NCBI RefSeq assembly: GCF_018372875.1
Contig: NZ_JAHAIF010000019.1
Span: 1 to 48,401, forward strand
Direction: 5' to 3'
Length of the DNA stretch: 48,401 nt
Source of the DNA: Clostridium sp.
GTDB taxonomy: Bacteria > Bacillota > Clostridia > Clostridiales > Clostridiaceae
Shown here: piece after piece, positions 32,776-40,537 of the stretch
Position numbering within the stretch: position 1 is the stretch's first letter
How the letters are laid out: each line of letters begins with the position of its first letter
The notes under the pieces: generated by a model
What the model was told of the DNA's origin: nothing
Seen by the model: only the letters and a program-made list of their open reading frames with translations
Databases searched by the model: none
Translations under genes and position numbers: made by a program

Positions 32776-34710
32776 TTATCTACTTCTCTTTTTTCTAGAA
32801 GATTTACTATGATTTGATTTTCTTTTAGGAGCATCTTCATTACTTCTAGTATTATTTTGTGTTTTTTTAGAAGTGTTAGGTTTTACTTTTTTTCCACTAT
32901 TATTTCTTGGTGGATTTGCAGGTATTAAGCAATCTTTTCCATTACCAATTAAATCTTCTCTACCAGCCTTAATTAAAGCTTTTTTAACTATCTCATAGTT
33001 CTTAGGAACTCCAAATTGAATTAGAGCTCTTTGCATATTTTTTTCTTCTTGAGTTTTTGGAGTATATACCTTTTCTCCTGTTAATGGATTATATCCTATA
33101 TAGTATATTGTTGTAGATAAACTACCTGGTGTAGGGTAGAAATCTTGAACTTGTTCAGGTGTATATCCCATGCTTTTAACATATTGAGCTAACTCAATTG
33201 CAGCGTTTAAATCTGATCCCGGGTGAGAAGACATTAAATAAGGAACTAAATATTGCTTCTTACCTAGCTTCTTGTTTATATCAAAGTATTTATTAACAAA
33301 TCTATCATATACTTCTCTTGTTGGTTTACCCATTTGAGCTAAAACTCTAGGAGTAACATGCTCAGGAGCAACCTTTAGTTGTCCGCTTATATGATGCTCA
33401 CATAATTCCTTGAAAAATGTATCATCTTTATCATGAATCATATAATCATATCTTAAACCTGAACGAACAAATACCTTTTTAATTCCCTTTATAGATCTAA
33501 CTCTTCTTAAAACAGATAAGTATTCTTTGTGATCTATAATAAGGTTTTTACATGGTTTTGGGAACATACACTGCTTATGTTTGCAAGCACCATGCTCTTT
33601 TTGAACATTACAAGCTCTGTGTCTAAAGTCAGCTGTTGGTCCACCAACATCATGAATATATCCCTTAAAGTCAGGTAAAGTTGTAAGAAGTTTTGCTTCA
33701 TCAACAATTGAATCTCCGTCTCTAGTTTGTATTATTCTACCTTGGTGGAAAGTTAAGGCACAGAATGAGCATGAACCATAACACCCTCTATGACTTGTAA
33801 TAGAAAACTTAACTTCTTGTATAGCTGGGATTCCCCCTAGCTTTTCATAACAAGGGTGATAAGTTCTCATAAAAGGTAAATCATATGTAAAGTTCATTTC
33901 CTCATTAGTTAAAGGAACTTGAGGGGGATTTTGAACTAAATATCTATCACCATGTTTTTGGATTATTCCTTTTCCTCTAATAGGGTCTTGTTCATAGTAT
34001 TCAACTTTAAAGGCATCACCATAAGCAGTTGTATCTGTAGATACTTCCTCAAAAGAAGGAACAGTTATATATTTATCCAATCCTGATATATCCTTTGTTA
34101 AATAACAAGTCCCTCTAATGCCTGTTAAAGTATTTGCACTAGCACCATATTTAAACATTTCAGCTATTTGAACAATGGTTTTTTCACCCATACCATATAT
34201 TAAAAGGTCTGCTTTAGAATCAACTAAAATACTTCTTCTAACTTTATTGTCCCAGTAGTCATAATGAGCAAATCTTCTTAAGCTTGCTTCAATACCTCCA
34301 ATAACTATTGGTACATCTTTATAGGCTTCTCTTACTCTATTACAATAAACTATTACAGCTCTATCAGGTCTGTATCCGCTTTTACCACCTGGAGAGTAAA
34401 AATCGTCATGTCTTTTCTTTTTGGCAGCTGTATAATGGTTAACCATAGAATCTATATTCCCAGAGTTAACAAGGAAAGCATACTTAGGTTTTCCAAGTTT
34501 TTTAAAGTCATCTGCATTGTTCCAATTTGGTTGAGCAATAACACCAACCTTAAATCCTTGAGACTCTAAAGTACGTCCAATAATTGCTGTACCAAAAGAT
34601 GGATGGTCAACATATGCATCTCCTGTAACTATAATAAAGTCTAATTGTTCTATATTTCTTTTTAATAAATCTTCTTTACAAATAGGTAAAAAATCTTTAG
34701 CTAATTTCAT
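32776..34710 (-). CDS. YgiQ family radical SAM protein
   Basis: This 644-aa protein (UPF0313) has an N-terminal domain (about 1-290), then a radical SAM core with the cluster motif CYGSCSFC, and CMFPKPCKN as a second cysteine pair. The C-terminal 45 residues are a lysine/arginine/serine/asparagine-rich tail of low complexity, possibly RNA-binding. The family is widespread, and its reaction is not established. It starts MKLAKDFLP; the region upstream has only a weak GGAG-like ribosome binding site (AGTTTTTAAGATG), so translation may be modest. Confidence 0.88.
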   Translation of the reverse strand: MKLAKDFLPICKEDLLKRNIEQLDFIIVTGDAYVDHPSFGTAIIGRTLESQGFKVGVIAQPNWNNADDFKKLGKPKYAFLVNSGNIDSMVNHYTAAKKKRHDDFYSPGGKSGYRPDRAVIVYCNRVREAYKDVPIVIGGIEASLRRFAHYDYWDNKVRRSILVDSKADLLIYGMGEKTIVQIAEMFKYGASANTLTGIRGTCYLTKDISGLDKYITVPSFEEVSTDTTAYGDAFKVEYYEQDPIRGKGIIQKHGDRYLVQNPPQVPLTNEEMNFTYDLPFMRTYHPCYEKLGGIPAIQEVKFSITSHRGCYGSCSFCALTFHQGRIIQTRDGDSIVDEAKLLTTLPDFKGYIHDVGGPTADFRHRACNVQKEHGACKHKQCMFPKPCKNLIIDHKEYLSVLRRVRSIKGIKKVFVRSGLRYDYMIHDKDDTFFKELCEHHISGQLKVAPEHVTPRVLAQMGKPTREVYDRFVNKYFDINKKLGKKQYLVPYLMSSHPGSDLNAAIELAQYVKSMGYTPEQVQDFYPTPGSLSTTIYYIGYNPLTGEKVYTPKTQEEKNMQRALIQFGVPKNYEIVKKALIKAGREDLIGNGKDCLIPANPPRNNSGKKVKPNTSKKTQNNTRSNEDAPKRKSNHSKSSRKKRSR

Positions 34711-34859
34711 CTTAAAAACTCCAATTCAGATAAATTATTCCAAGAGGTTTCCACTAATTCTTGTCTATTTATATTAACATAGACATTTTTCATTTACAAA
34801 TGGGAAAAAGTTGTTTACTTTTAGAAGTCATATAATATAATAAATATTGAAGGATAAGT

Positions 34860-34885
34860 GCTGACAACTATTGTCAGCTATTTTT
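34860..34885 (+). promoter_or_regulatory. Perfect 8-3-8 dyad followed by T-run: operator or early terminator
   Basis: GCTGACAA (34860-34867) and TTGTCAGC (34871-34878) are perfect inverted arms separated by CTA, followed by TATTTTT. It reads either as an intrinsic terminator for a transcript starting near 34848 or as an operator, because the right arm contains the -35 TTGTCA of the next promoter. Confidence 0.55.
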
Positions 34886-34900
34886 GAGTATAACTATATT
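34871..34900 (+). promoter_or_regulatory. Probable promoter of the uORF-MgtE_N/CBS unit
   Basis: TTGTCA (34871-34876) and TATATT (34895-34900) are 18 bp apart, giving a transcript that begins near 34907 and covers the whole leader. A second candidate is TTTACT-16-TATAAT at 34814-34841. Confidence 0.45.
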
Positions 34901-34933
34901 TGGTATTTTTAAACATAAAAGGTGGTGTAAATA

Positions 34934-35020
34934 ATGGAGGGTGGGCCTCAGCATAGGTCATTGCCAAAACTGAATAAGAGTAAACCTAGAGGAAGCTCTG
35001 CATTATTTATAAGTTTATAA
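34934..35020 (+). CDS. 28-codon upstream ORF (candidate regulatory leader peptide)
   Basis: ATG at 34934 opens a 28-codon frame ending in TAA at 35018-35020, preceded by AAAGGTGGTG at good spacing. The peptide starts MEGGPQHRSLPKLNKSKPRG and ends hydrophobic. It is basic, with three prolines. Codons 17-21 (AAA CCT AGA GGA AGC) coincide with the 5' arm of the large inverted repeat in this leader, so the position of a translating ribosome would decide which RNA structure forms. Proof of translation is lacking. It is too short to be certain, but placement is exactly that of attenuation peptides. Confidence 0.5.
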   Translation: MEGGPQHRSLPKLNKSKPRGSSALFISL

Positions 35021-35049
35021 TGTTCTTCCTCTAGGTAATAAGGAGGAAG
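34984..35049 (+). promoter_or_regulatory. Three-segment RNA switch overlapping the ribosome binding site
   Basis: Segment 1 ACCTAGAGGAAG (34984-34995) pairs perfectly, 12 of 12, with segment 2 CTTCCTCTAGGT (35025-35036). Segment 2 can instead pair through CTTCCTC (35025-35031) with segment 3 GAGGAAG (35043-35049), the ribosome binding site of the downstream gene. The two pairings exclude each other. Separately, TAAATAATG (34928-34936, the uORF start) can pair with CATTATTTA (35001-35009). There is no T-run, so control would be translational. Confidence 0.6.
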
Positions 35050-35053
35050 CGTT

Positions 35054-36316
35054 ATGAAAAGACTATCAGTTTTTCTATATTCACAGATATTAGGGAAAAA
35101 TATCTATGATGAGTTTAATGATGTTTTAGGTTCCCTAAAGGATATTTATGTAACTACTGATGAAGGATATCCAAGAGTAATTGGGTACAAGGTGAAAAAA
35201 GATGGTTCCACATTTAACTATGAGTTTAAGAGTATATGTGTCTACGATGATAATGGAAGAATTGTTATCAAGACAGTAGGTAGTAGAGAAATATTAGCTA
35301 GAACTTATACTTATTTATTATCTAGGAATTTATTAGATAAGAATATAGTAGACATTAACGGTAAACAGGTTGTTAGAGTTAATGATATGAGAATGGCTGA
35401 AATTGCTGGGGAGTATAGAGTTGTAGCTGTAGAAACAGGACCATTAGCTAAATTCAGAAGAATGGGCATGAGTGGTGTTGGCAAGGTGTTATATAAGTTC
35501 CTAAAGAAAGATTATGAAGATAAGATATTAATGTGGGATGATGTTGAGTCTATAGAGATGGTTAATAATAACCTGCAGTTATCAAAGTCTTATAAGAAAT
35601 TAACAGCCTTACATCCAGCTGATTTAGCTGATATATTAGAAGATCTAGATGAAAGTTCAAGAAGAGCATTATTTGAATCCTTAGATGAGGATTTAGCTGC
35701 TGAAACTTTCGAAGAAATTGAAGATGAATATAAAGGGAGCATAATTAAGGATTTATCAGAAGTTAAAACGGCTGAATTGCTAGAAAATATGGGCAATGAT
35801 GAAATCGCCGATTTATTAGATGAATTAGATGAAGAAGAAAAAGAAAAGGTCTTAGTAAACTTGGAGCATGAGGATGCAGAAGAAGTACAAGAACTTTTAA
35901 GATATGAAGATGAAACAGCAGGTAGTATAATGACAAAAGAATTTATTTCTTTTGGGCTAAATGTTACTGTAGAAGAAACAGTTGAAATACTTAAGGAAAT
36001 GCAGCCTGATGAAGAAGTTATGTATTATATTTATGTAACTGATGAAGAAGATAAAATTAAAGGATTAGTAATATTAAGAGATCTATTATTAAGCGATGGT
36101 AAGAAAAAGCTTTCAGAACTTATGGAAGAAAATATTACCACAGTTAAGCATACAGAATCTATAGAAGAAGTAATAGATAAGGCTGCTAAGTACGATTTGT
36201 TATCAACAGCTGTTGTAGATGAAAATAACAGGTTAATTGGTATAGTATTAATTCATGATATAATAGATGAAGAATTTTATCCATTATGGAAAAAGAAGAA
36301 CAAATCAATTAAATAA
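35054..36316 (+). CDS. PRC-barrel / MgtE_N / CBS protein without a membrane domain
   Basis: This 420-aa soluble protein has an N-terminal PRC-barrel-like part (about 1-165), an MgtE intracellular N domain (about 185-285, with LHPADLADILEDLDE and repeated DELDEEEKEKVL helices) and a CBS pair (about 290-415, beginning AGSIMTKEFISF). This is the cytosolic Mg2+-sensing half of MgtE channels, but no transmembrane domain follows: the protein stops after CBS2. It may be a stand-alone Mg2+ or nucleotide sensor. Translation is probably controlled by the leader, which can mask its AAGGAGGAAG site. Confidence 0.85.
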   Translation: MKRLSVFLYSQILGKNIYDEFNDVLGSLKDIYVTTDEGYPRVIGYKVKKDGSTFNYEFKSICVYDDNGRIVIKTVGSREILARTYTYLLSRNLLDKNIVDINGKQVVRVNDMRMAEIAGEYRVVAVETGPLAKFRRMGMSGVGKVLYKFLKKDYEDKILMWDDVESIEMVNNNLQLSKSYKKLTALHPADLADILEDLDESSRRALFESLDEDLAAETFEEIEDEYKGSIIKDLSEVKTAELLENMGNDEIADLLDELDEEEKEKVLVNLEHEDAEEVQELLRYEDETAGSIMTKEFISFGLNVTVEETVEILKEMQPDEEVMYYIYVTDEEDKIKGLVILRDLLLSDGKKKLSELMEENITTVKHTESIEEVIDKAAKYDLLSTAVVDENNRLIGIVLIHDIIDEEFYPLWKKKNKSIK

Positions 36317-36329
36317 GGAATAATATAGG

Positions 36330-36360
36330 AGAGAAATTGTTGTACAGTTTCTCTTTATTA
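36330..36360 (+). terminator. Terminator after the MgtE_N/CBS gene
   Basis: An 11-bp stem with one wobble (36330-36340 with 36344-36354) and a 3-nt loop is followed by TTATTATTG. The T-tract is weak. Confidence 0.65.
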
Positions 36361-36387
36361 TTGTATAAAGAAAAAAATAAAAAACTG

Positions 36388-36415
36388 TTGACAATTTTAG
36401 GATAAAGCATATAAT
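36388..36415 (+). promoter_or_regulatory. Sigma-A promoter of the cysteine T-box operon
   Basis: A consensus TTGACA (36388-36393) lies 16 bp from a consensus TATAAT (36410-36415). The leader to cysK is about 390 nt and contains the T-box. Confidence 0.85.
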
Positions 36416-36439
36416 AAGATTATAAAGCATAGCAAAATA

Positions 36440-36706
36440 CTCTGAATTAAAAACAGTGAAGAAGGAAAGTAACTTTTATGAGGTTTACAGAGAGAAAAGG
36501 TAGTTGAGAACTTTTCATCCATATTAATTGTGAAGTGCCCTTTGGAGTTGAGGTCTGAAATAGTAGTAAGATTTTCCGGGTTCACCCGTTATAGTGATAA
36601 GGTATGTGCACGTACCTGATAAAAGAGTGGGATTTTTATAATCCAATTAGAGTGGAACCGCGAATTTTACTTCGTCTCTATAATTAATAGAGTCGGGGTT
36701 TTTTTA
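36440..36706 (+). ncRNA. T-box riboswitch, probably tRNA-Cys specific
   Basis: The T-box sequence AGAGTGGAACCGCG is at 36649-36662. The specifier loop has AGTA on its 5' strand (36468-36471) and GAAG-TGC on its 3' strand, so TGC (36536-36538, Cys) is the likely specifier, agreeing with cysK/cysE downstream. The base after the codon is C, not the usual purine. The terminator pairs 36669-36681 with 36687-36699 (one T-T mismatch, two wobbles) and ends in a T-run. Uncharged tRNA-Cys should stabilise the antiterminator and turn the operon on. Confidence 0.93.
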
Positions 36707-36718
36707 TTTGTAAAAAAT

Positions 36719-36764
36719 TAGGATGAAAGTTTTAGCTAAACATTCCGGGATAGCTTTCACCCTA
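36719..36764 (+). other. Second hairpin between T-box terminator and cysK
   Basis: TAGGATGAAAG (36719-36729) and CTTTCACCCTA (36754-36764) form an 11-bp stem with one A-C mismatch; AGCT and ATAGCT inside can extend alternative pairings. There is no T-run. It lies in the readthrough transcript and ends about 35 nt before the cysK ribosome binding site. It could be an mRNA stabiliser or remnant of another element. Confidence 0.45.
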
Positions 36765-36811
36765 GGCAAAATAAAGTTATTAATACAATAAATTTTAGGA
36801 GGTTTTTAAAC

Positions 36812-37720
36812 ATGATCTATAATGGAATATTAGAATTAGTAGGAAAAACACCAGTGCTTAAGGTGAATGGTTTAGTTGATGAAAATAGTGCAGAGGTATA
36901 TGTAAAGCTAGAAAAATTTAACCCAGGTGGTAGCGTTAAGGATAGGGCTGCTTTAGGTATGATTGAAAAGGCTGAAAAAGAAGGTTTATTAAAACCAGGA
37001 GTAACAATAGTGGAACCAACAAGTGGAAATACTGGAATAGGTTTAGCTATGATAGGGAAATTAAAGGGATATAAGGTTATAATAATTATGCCTGAAACAA
37101 TGAGTAAAGAAAGAAGAGATTTAATTAAGGCATATGGAGCAGAACTTGTATTAACAGAAGGTAGCAAGGGAATGAAGGGCGCTATAGAAAAAGCTTTAGA
37201 ATATGAAAAGCAAGGTGGATACTTTATTCCACAACAATTTGAAAATATAGCAAATCCAGAGAAGCACTATGCTACAACAGCAGAAGAAATATTCGAAGAT
37301 ATAAATGATTTAGATTACTTTATTTCAGGAGTTGGAACAGGTGGAACTGTAACAGGCGTTGGAAAAAACTTAAAGGAAAAAATAAGTGGATTAAAGGTGA
37401 TTGCAGTTGAACCATCTAAATCTCCAGTTTTAAGTGGAGGGAATCCAGGACCACATAAGATACAAGGTATAGGGGCAGGATTTGTTCCGGGAAACTATGA
37501 TAGTTCAATTATAGATGAAGTAGTACAAGTGACAGATGAAGATGCATTTAAAACTGCAAAAGACTTTGCTGCACAAGAAGGGGTATTAATAGGAATATCA
37601 TCAGGAGCAGCAGTGTTTGCAGCATTAGAGTTAGCTAAAAAGGTAGGAAAGGGCAAGAAGATTCTTGCTATTGCTCCAGATGGGGGAGAAAAATATATAT
37701 CAATGGGGTTATATGACTAG
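36812..37720 (+). CDS. cysK: Cysteine synthase A (O-acetylserine sulfhydrylase)
   Basis: This 302-aa PLP enzyme forms cysteine from O-acetylserine and sulfide. The PLP lysine is K43 in NPGGSVKDR. The substrate loop is [12 protein letters not shown], the PLP-phosphate loop is [10 protein letters not shown], and [10 protein letters not shown] is C-terminal. AGGAGG precedes the ATG. It is the first gene of cysK-cysE-queG and is controlled by the cysteine T-box. Confidence 0.95.
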   Translation: MIYNGILELVGKTPVLKVNGLVDENSAEVYVKLEKFNPGGSVKDRAALGMIEKAEKEGLLKPGVTIVEPTSGNTGIGLAMIGKLKGYKVIIIMPETMSKERRDLIKAYGAELVLTEGSKGMKGAIEKALEYEKQGGYFIPQQFENIANPEKHYATTAEEIFEDINDLDYFISGVGTGGTVTGVGKNLKEKISGLKVIAVEPSKSPVLSGGNPGPHKIQGIGAGFVPGNYDSSIIDEVVQVTDEDAFKTAKDFAAQEGVLIGISSGAAVFAALELAKKVGKGKKILAIAPDGGEKYISMGLYD

Positions 37721-37746
37721 AAAATAGAAGCAAAGGAGTTGTGGCA

Positions 37747-38331
37747 ATGTTCAAAACTTTAAATTATAACTTACGCAGAATTGTAGAAAATGATCCAGCA
37801 GCAAGAAGCAAATTAGAAGTATTATTATTGTATCCATGTATTCATGTAGAGATTGCGCATAAGTTATCACATTTTCTATATAAGCACAAATGGTTTTTCT
37901 TGGCTAGATTAATATCACAAATAGCTAGATTCTTTACTGGAATAGAGATTCATCCAGGTGCTACAATAGGAAAGGGATTATGTATAGATCACGGAATGGG
38001 TGTTGTTATTGGAGAAACAGCAGAGATTGGTGATGATGTTTTAATCTATCATGGTGTAACACTTGGAGGTACAGGAAAAGATAAAGGGAAAAGGCATCCT
38101 ACTATAGGTAATGGAGTGGTAATAGGAGCAGGGGCTAAAGTATTAGGACCTATAAAAGTTGGAGATAATGCAAAGATAGGAGCTAATGCTGTAGTTGTTA
38201 AAGATGTTCCAGAAGGAGCAACAGCAGTAGGAATTCCAGCAAAAAATATTATTAGACCTAGTACGACTATTATTGAAATAAGTGACTTTAGGGGAGCAAA
38301 GAAAAAAATATTTAATGATATGGTGATATAA
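37747..38331 (+). CDS. cysE: Serine O-acetyltransferase
   Basis: This 194-aa enzyme supplies O-acetylserine to CysK. It has the short Gram-positive form: an N-terminal helical part and a left-handed beta-helix of hexapeptide repeats (about 65-170, beginning [18 protein letters not shown], then [20 protein letters not shown]). The GTG two codons upstream is rejected because AAGGAG is correctly spaced from the ATG at 37747. The C-terminal tail that binds CysK in bacterial complexes usually ends in Ile, and this one ends DMVI, consistent with a cysteine synthase complex. Confidence 0.93.
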   Translation: MFKTLNYNLRRIVENDPAARSKLEVLLLYPCIHVEIAHKLSHFLYKHKWFFLARLISQIARFFTGIEIHPGATIGKGLCIDHGMGVVIGETAEIGDDVLIYHGVTLGGTGKDKGKRHPTIGNGVVIGAGAKVLGPIKVGDNAKIGANAVVVKDVPEGATAVGIPAKNIIRPSTTIIEISDFRGAKKKIFNDMVI

Positions 38332-38334
38332 AAA

Positions 38335-39324
38335 ATGAGTTTAAAGGAAGAAGTTTTGTCATACTGCAACAATTTAGGATTAACAAACATTGGTTTTGTA
38401 AAGTGCAGAAAATTTAATGAGCTTGAAGACTTTTACGAAAAAAGAAAAAAATTAAATATACAAAATGAGTTTGAAGAGGAAGATATTCAAAAAAGAATAA
38501 ATCCAAATCATTATATGGAAGAGGGAAAGACTATAATTTCTATAGCTTTCCCTTATCTTCATGACAAAGAATATTTTGATAATGGATTTTCATTATACAC
38601 TAGAGGTAATGATTATCACAGGGTACTAAAGGGTTACCTAGATAAAATTTGTGAATTTATAAGATTAAAGGGTGGAAAGGCTATATCCTTTGTAGATAGC
38701 AATACATTACCTGAAAGGTATATAGCTTATTTAGCCGGTGTAGGTTTTATAGGAAAGAACAATATGTTAATTACTAAAGAATATGGTTCCTATGTATTTT
38801 TAGGAGAAATAATTACAGATTTAGAAATGTATGATGATGATAATGGTAACTTTGAAGAACTTATGAAACATAAAGAATGTGGACAATGTGCTATTTGTTT
38901 TGGAGAGTGTCCTACAAAGTCAATTAATCCTAATAGAAAAAATTCTAATATATGTTTATCATATATTACTCAAAAAAAGGATCTAGAAGAGTGGGAAATT
39001 AAGGCCTTGAAGGGAAGAACTTTTGGGTGTGATAGTTGTCAACTAAGATGTCCATATAATAAAGAAATCAAGTTTTCTCAGATAGAAGGGTTTAAACCAC
39101 TAGAGTTTATGGAGAAAGATTATAGCGATAATATAGTTAATATGGGGAATGGAGAATTTAAATCCACATTAAAGAATACATCTTGTGGGTGGAGAGGCAA
39201 GAATGTACTAAAAAGAAATGTTCTAATTAGGATGAAAATGTATAATGGAAAAGATGTTAGTGCAATAAAAACAGATTCTCCATATATACAAGAATATATT
39301 AATAGAATAAAAAATATTAAATAA
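38335..39324 (+). CDS. queG: QueG-like epoxyqueuosine reductase
   Basis: This 329-aa protein shows the QueG layout: a cobalamin-binding N-terminal domain (about 1-170, with LPERYIAYLAGVGFIGKNNM), then two [4Fe-4S] ferredoxin motifs (CGQCAICFGECP and CDSCQLRCPYN) and a C-terminal helical tail. QueG reduces epoxyqueuosine to queuosine in tRNA. Some paralogues are not true QueG, so the reaction is probable rather than certain. It starts 3 nt after cysE with only a weak ribosome binding site and is under the same T-box, an odd association. Confidence 0.8.
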   Translation: MSLKEEVLSYCNNLGLTNIGFVKCRKFNELEDFYEKRKKLNIQNEFEEEDIQKRINPNHYMEEGKTIISIAFPYLHDKEYFDNGFSLYTRGNDYHRVLKGYLDKICEFIRLKGGKAISFVDSNTLPERYIAYLAGVGFIGKNNMLITKEYGSYVFLGEIITDLEMYDDDNGNFEELMKHKECGQCAICFGECPTKSINPNRKNSNICLSYITQKKDLEEWEIKALKGRTFGCDSCQLRCPYNKEIKFSQIEGFKPLEFMEKDYSDNIVNMGNGEFKSTLKNTSCGWRGKNVLKRNVLIRMKMYNGKDVSAIKTDSPYIQEYINRIKNIK

Positions 39325-39336
39325 AGAATATAATTT

Positions 39337-39386
39337 AAGCCTTAGTATTTGATAAATTAAAAATAAATCTATACTAAGGCTTTTTT
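39337..39386. terminator. Terminator of the cysteine operon (bidirectional)
   Basis: AAGCCTTAGTAT and ATACTAAGGCTT form a 12-bp perfect stem around a 22-nt loop, ending in a six-T run. It also faces the convergent padR gene. Confidence 0.88.
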
Positions 39387-39398
39387 GTAAATAGTATT

Positions 39399-39716
39399 TC
39401 ATATCCAAAGTTTTGAAACTGCCGAATTAATTTTATCCCAAGATGTTTTAAAGCTTTCCATTTCTTCTAATCCTTCTGAGGTAAGAGAGTAGTATTTTCT
39501 ATCTGGTCCTAAAGGGGATGGTCTCTTAGTACCTTTAATTAACTTTTTCTTCTCTAGCCTTAATAATAGGGGATACAATGAGCCTTCAGCAAACTCTGTG
39601 AAGCCTAACTCCTGTAATGTTTCGTATATTTCATATCCGTAGGTTTCCTTATTATTTATAATTTTAAGAATTACACCATCCATTAAACCCTTTAATAATT
39701 GGGAATTAGTTGACAT
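39399..39716 (-). CDS. PadR family transcriptional regulator
   Basis: This 105-aa winged-helix protein matches PadR subfamily 1/2: LLKGLMDGVILKIINNKETY, GYEIYETLQELGF, EGSLYPLLLRLEKKKLIKG and GPDRKYYSLTSEGLEEM. It probably represses its own operon. I place the start at the ATG at 39716 rather than a GTG three codons earlier, because GAGTG is then usable as a ribosome binding site; the evidence is thin. It is co-transcribed 39 nt after the HAAS membrane gene. Confidence 0.88.
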   Translation of the reverse strand: MSTNSQLLKGLMDGVILKIINNKETYGYEIYETLQELGFTEFAEGSLYPLLLRLEKKKLIKGTKRPSPLGPDRKYYSLTSEGLEEMESFKTSWDKINSAVSKLWI

Positions 39717-39755
39717 TCTAATCACTCATTTCTATTAATTATATTTTATAGTTAA

Positions 39756-40349
39756 TTAAGAAATCTTTTTTAAATAATTTTGAATTAATAAAATTGGAAT
39801 CAATTCTAGAATAAATATTACTAATAATAAAGTATAGGGTAAATTTGTTGATAAAAAGGTAGAAGTTTCATTTAGTGAGTTAATAACACTAATATTAAAT
39901 ACTCCAAATAATCCCGCTATTATATATGAAATTAAATTAATAGAATTTTTCTTTATTTTATAAATAAACAAGTATGTTAATCCACCTACTATAAATCCAA
40001 TTAGTGAATATACTATAGTTGATATTGTAATTGTATGAGTAAATAAAGTACCTATTAAACCTAAAATTGCGAATAAAAAGCTTGTTTTAATTACACTTAA
40101 TATAAAATTAGTTCTGGAAATTGTAGAAGCATATGAATCTATAATATTATCAATAAAAGTAGAAAGATTACCTCCTATAACATCTAAAAAGTCTTTTTTA
40201 GAATTTTGATTTCTTAATAACATTTCATAAATATCTTCTAGAATTTCGTCTCTAGCAGATGAAGGTATTAAAGCACAGTTTATTTTACTTTTAATAGTCC
40301 CAAATCCAGTGTAATAATCTCCTTTTAATTTACTGATATCTAATTGCAT
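39756..40349 (-). CDS. HAAS-domain membrane protein (PadR partner)
   Basis: This 197-aa protein has an N-terminal helical region (about 1-75) like the HAAS domain, with PSSARDEILEDIYEMLLR, then four or five membrane helices (about 85-190). HAAS proteins are typically encoded beside PadR regulators, as here. A longer frame begins 21 codons upstream, but AAAGGAGGG lies just before the ATG at 40349. Function is unknown; relatives act in envelope stress or transport. Here the membrane gene precedes padR, the reverse of the usual order. Confidence 0.75.
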   Translation of the reverse strand: MQLDISKLKGDYYTGFGTIKSKINCALIPSSARDEILEDIYEMLLRNQNSKKDFLDVIGGNLSTFIDNIIDSYASTISRTNFILSVIKTSFLFAILGLIGTLFTHTITISTIVYSLIGFIVGGLTYLFIYKIKKNSINLISYIIAGLFGVFNISVINSLNETSTFLSTNLPYTLLLVIFILELIPILLIQNYLKKIS

Positions 40350-40380
40350 AGTTAACCCTCCTTTAATATATTGTAAACAT

Positions 40381-40441
40381 GATAGTAAGAAAAGAACTAT
40401 CTTGTTTAACAAGTTACAACTACATTGTAAAGCAATATAGT
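40381..40441 (-). promoter_or_regulatory. Cluster of three dyads upstream of the HAAS-padR pair
   Basis: Three inverted repeats occur in 61 bp: GATAGT/ACTATC (40381-40401), a perfect CTTGTT-T-AACAAG (40401-40413) and ACTACATTG/CAATATAGT (40419-40441, one mismatch). The third, with its ACTAT ends, resembles PadR operators. TTTACA-17-TAAACA on the minus strand overlaps the second and third. Autoregulation by PadR is inferred. Confidence 0.45.
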
Positions 40442-40537
40442 GCCAAAGTCAAATTATTTGTGGAAGTTTTTCAAGAAATTCATATGTGATATAATATATT
40501 TCGGTGGATAAAAGTTACAATTACTTAGGAGGAGTTT

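Noticed and set aside
34907..35053. M-box (ykoK) Mg2+ riboswitch
   Set aside because: Only short blocks resemble it; the required long P1 and the ACGCC/GUCG core are missing. A covariance search would settle it.
38049..38390. 113-codon minus-strand frame over cysE/queG
   Set aside because: It opposes the hexapeptide-repeat coding region of cysE and has no start signals.
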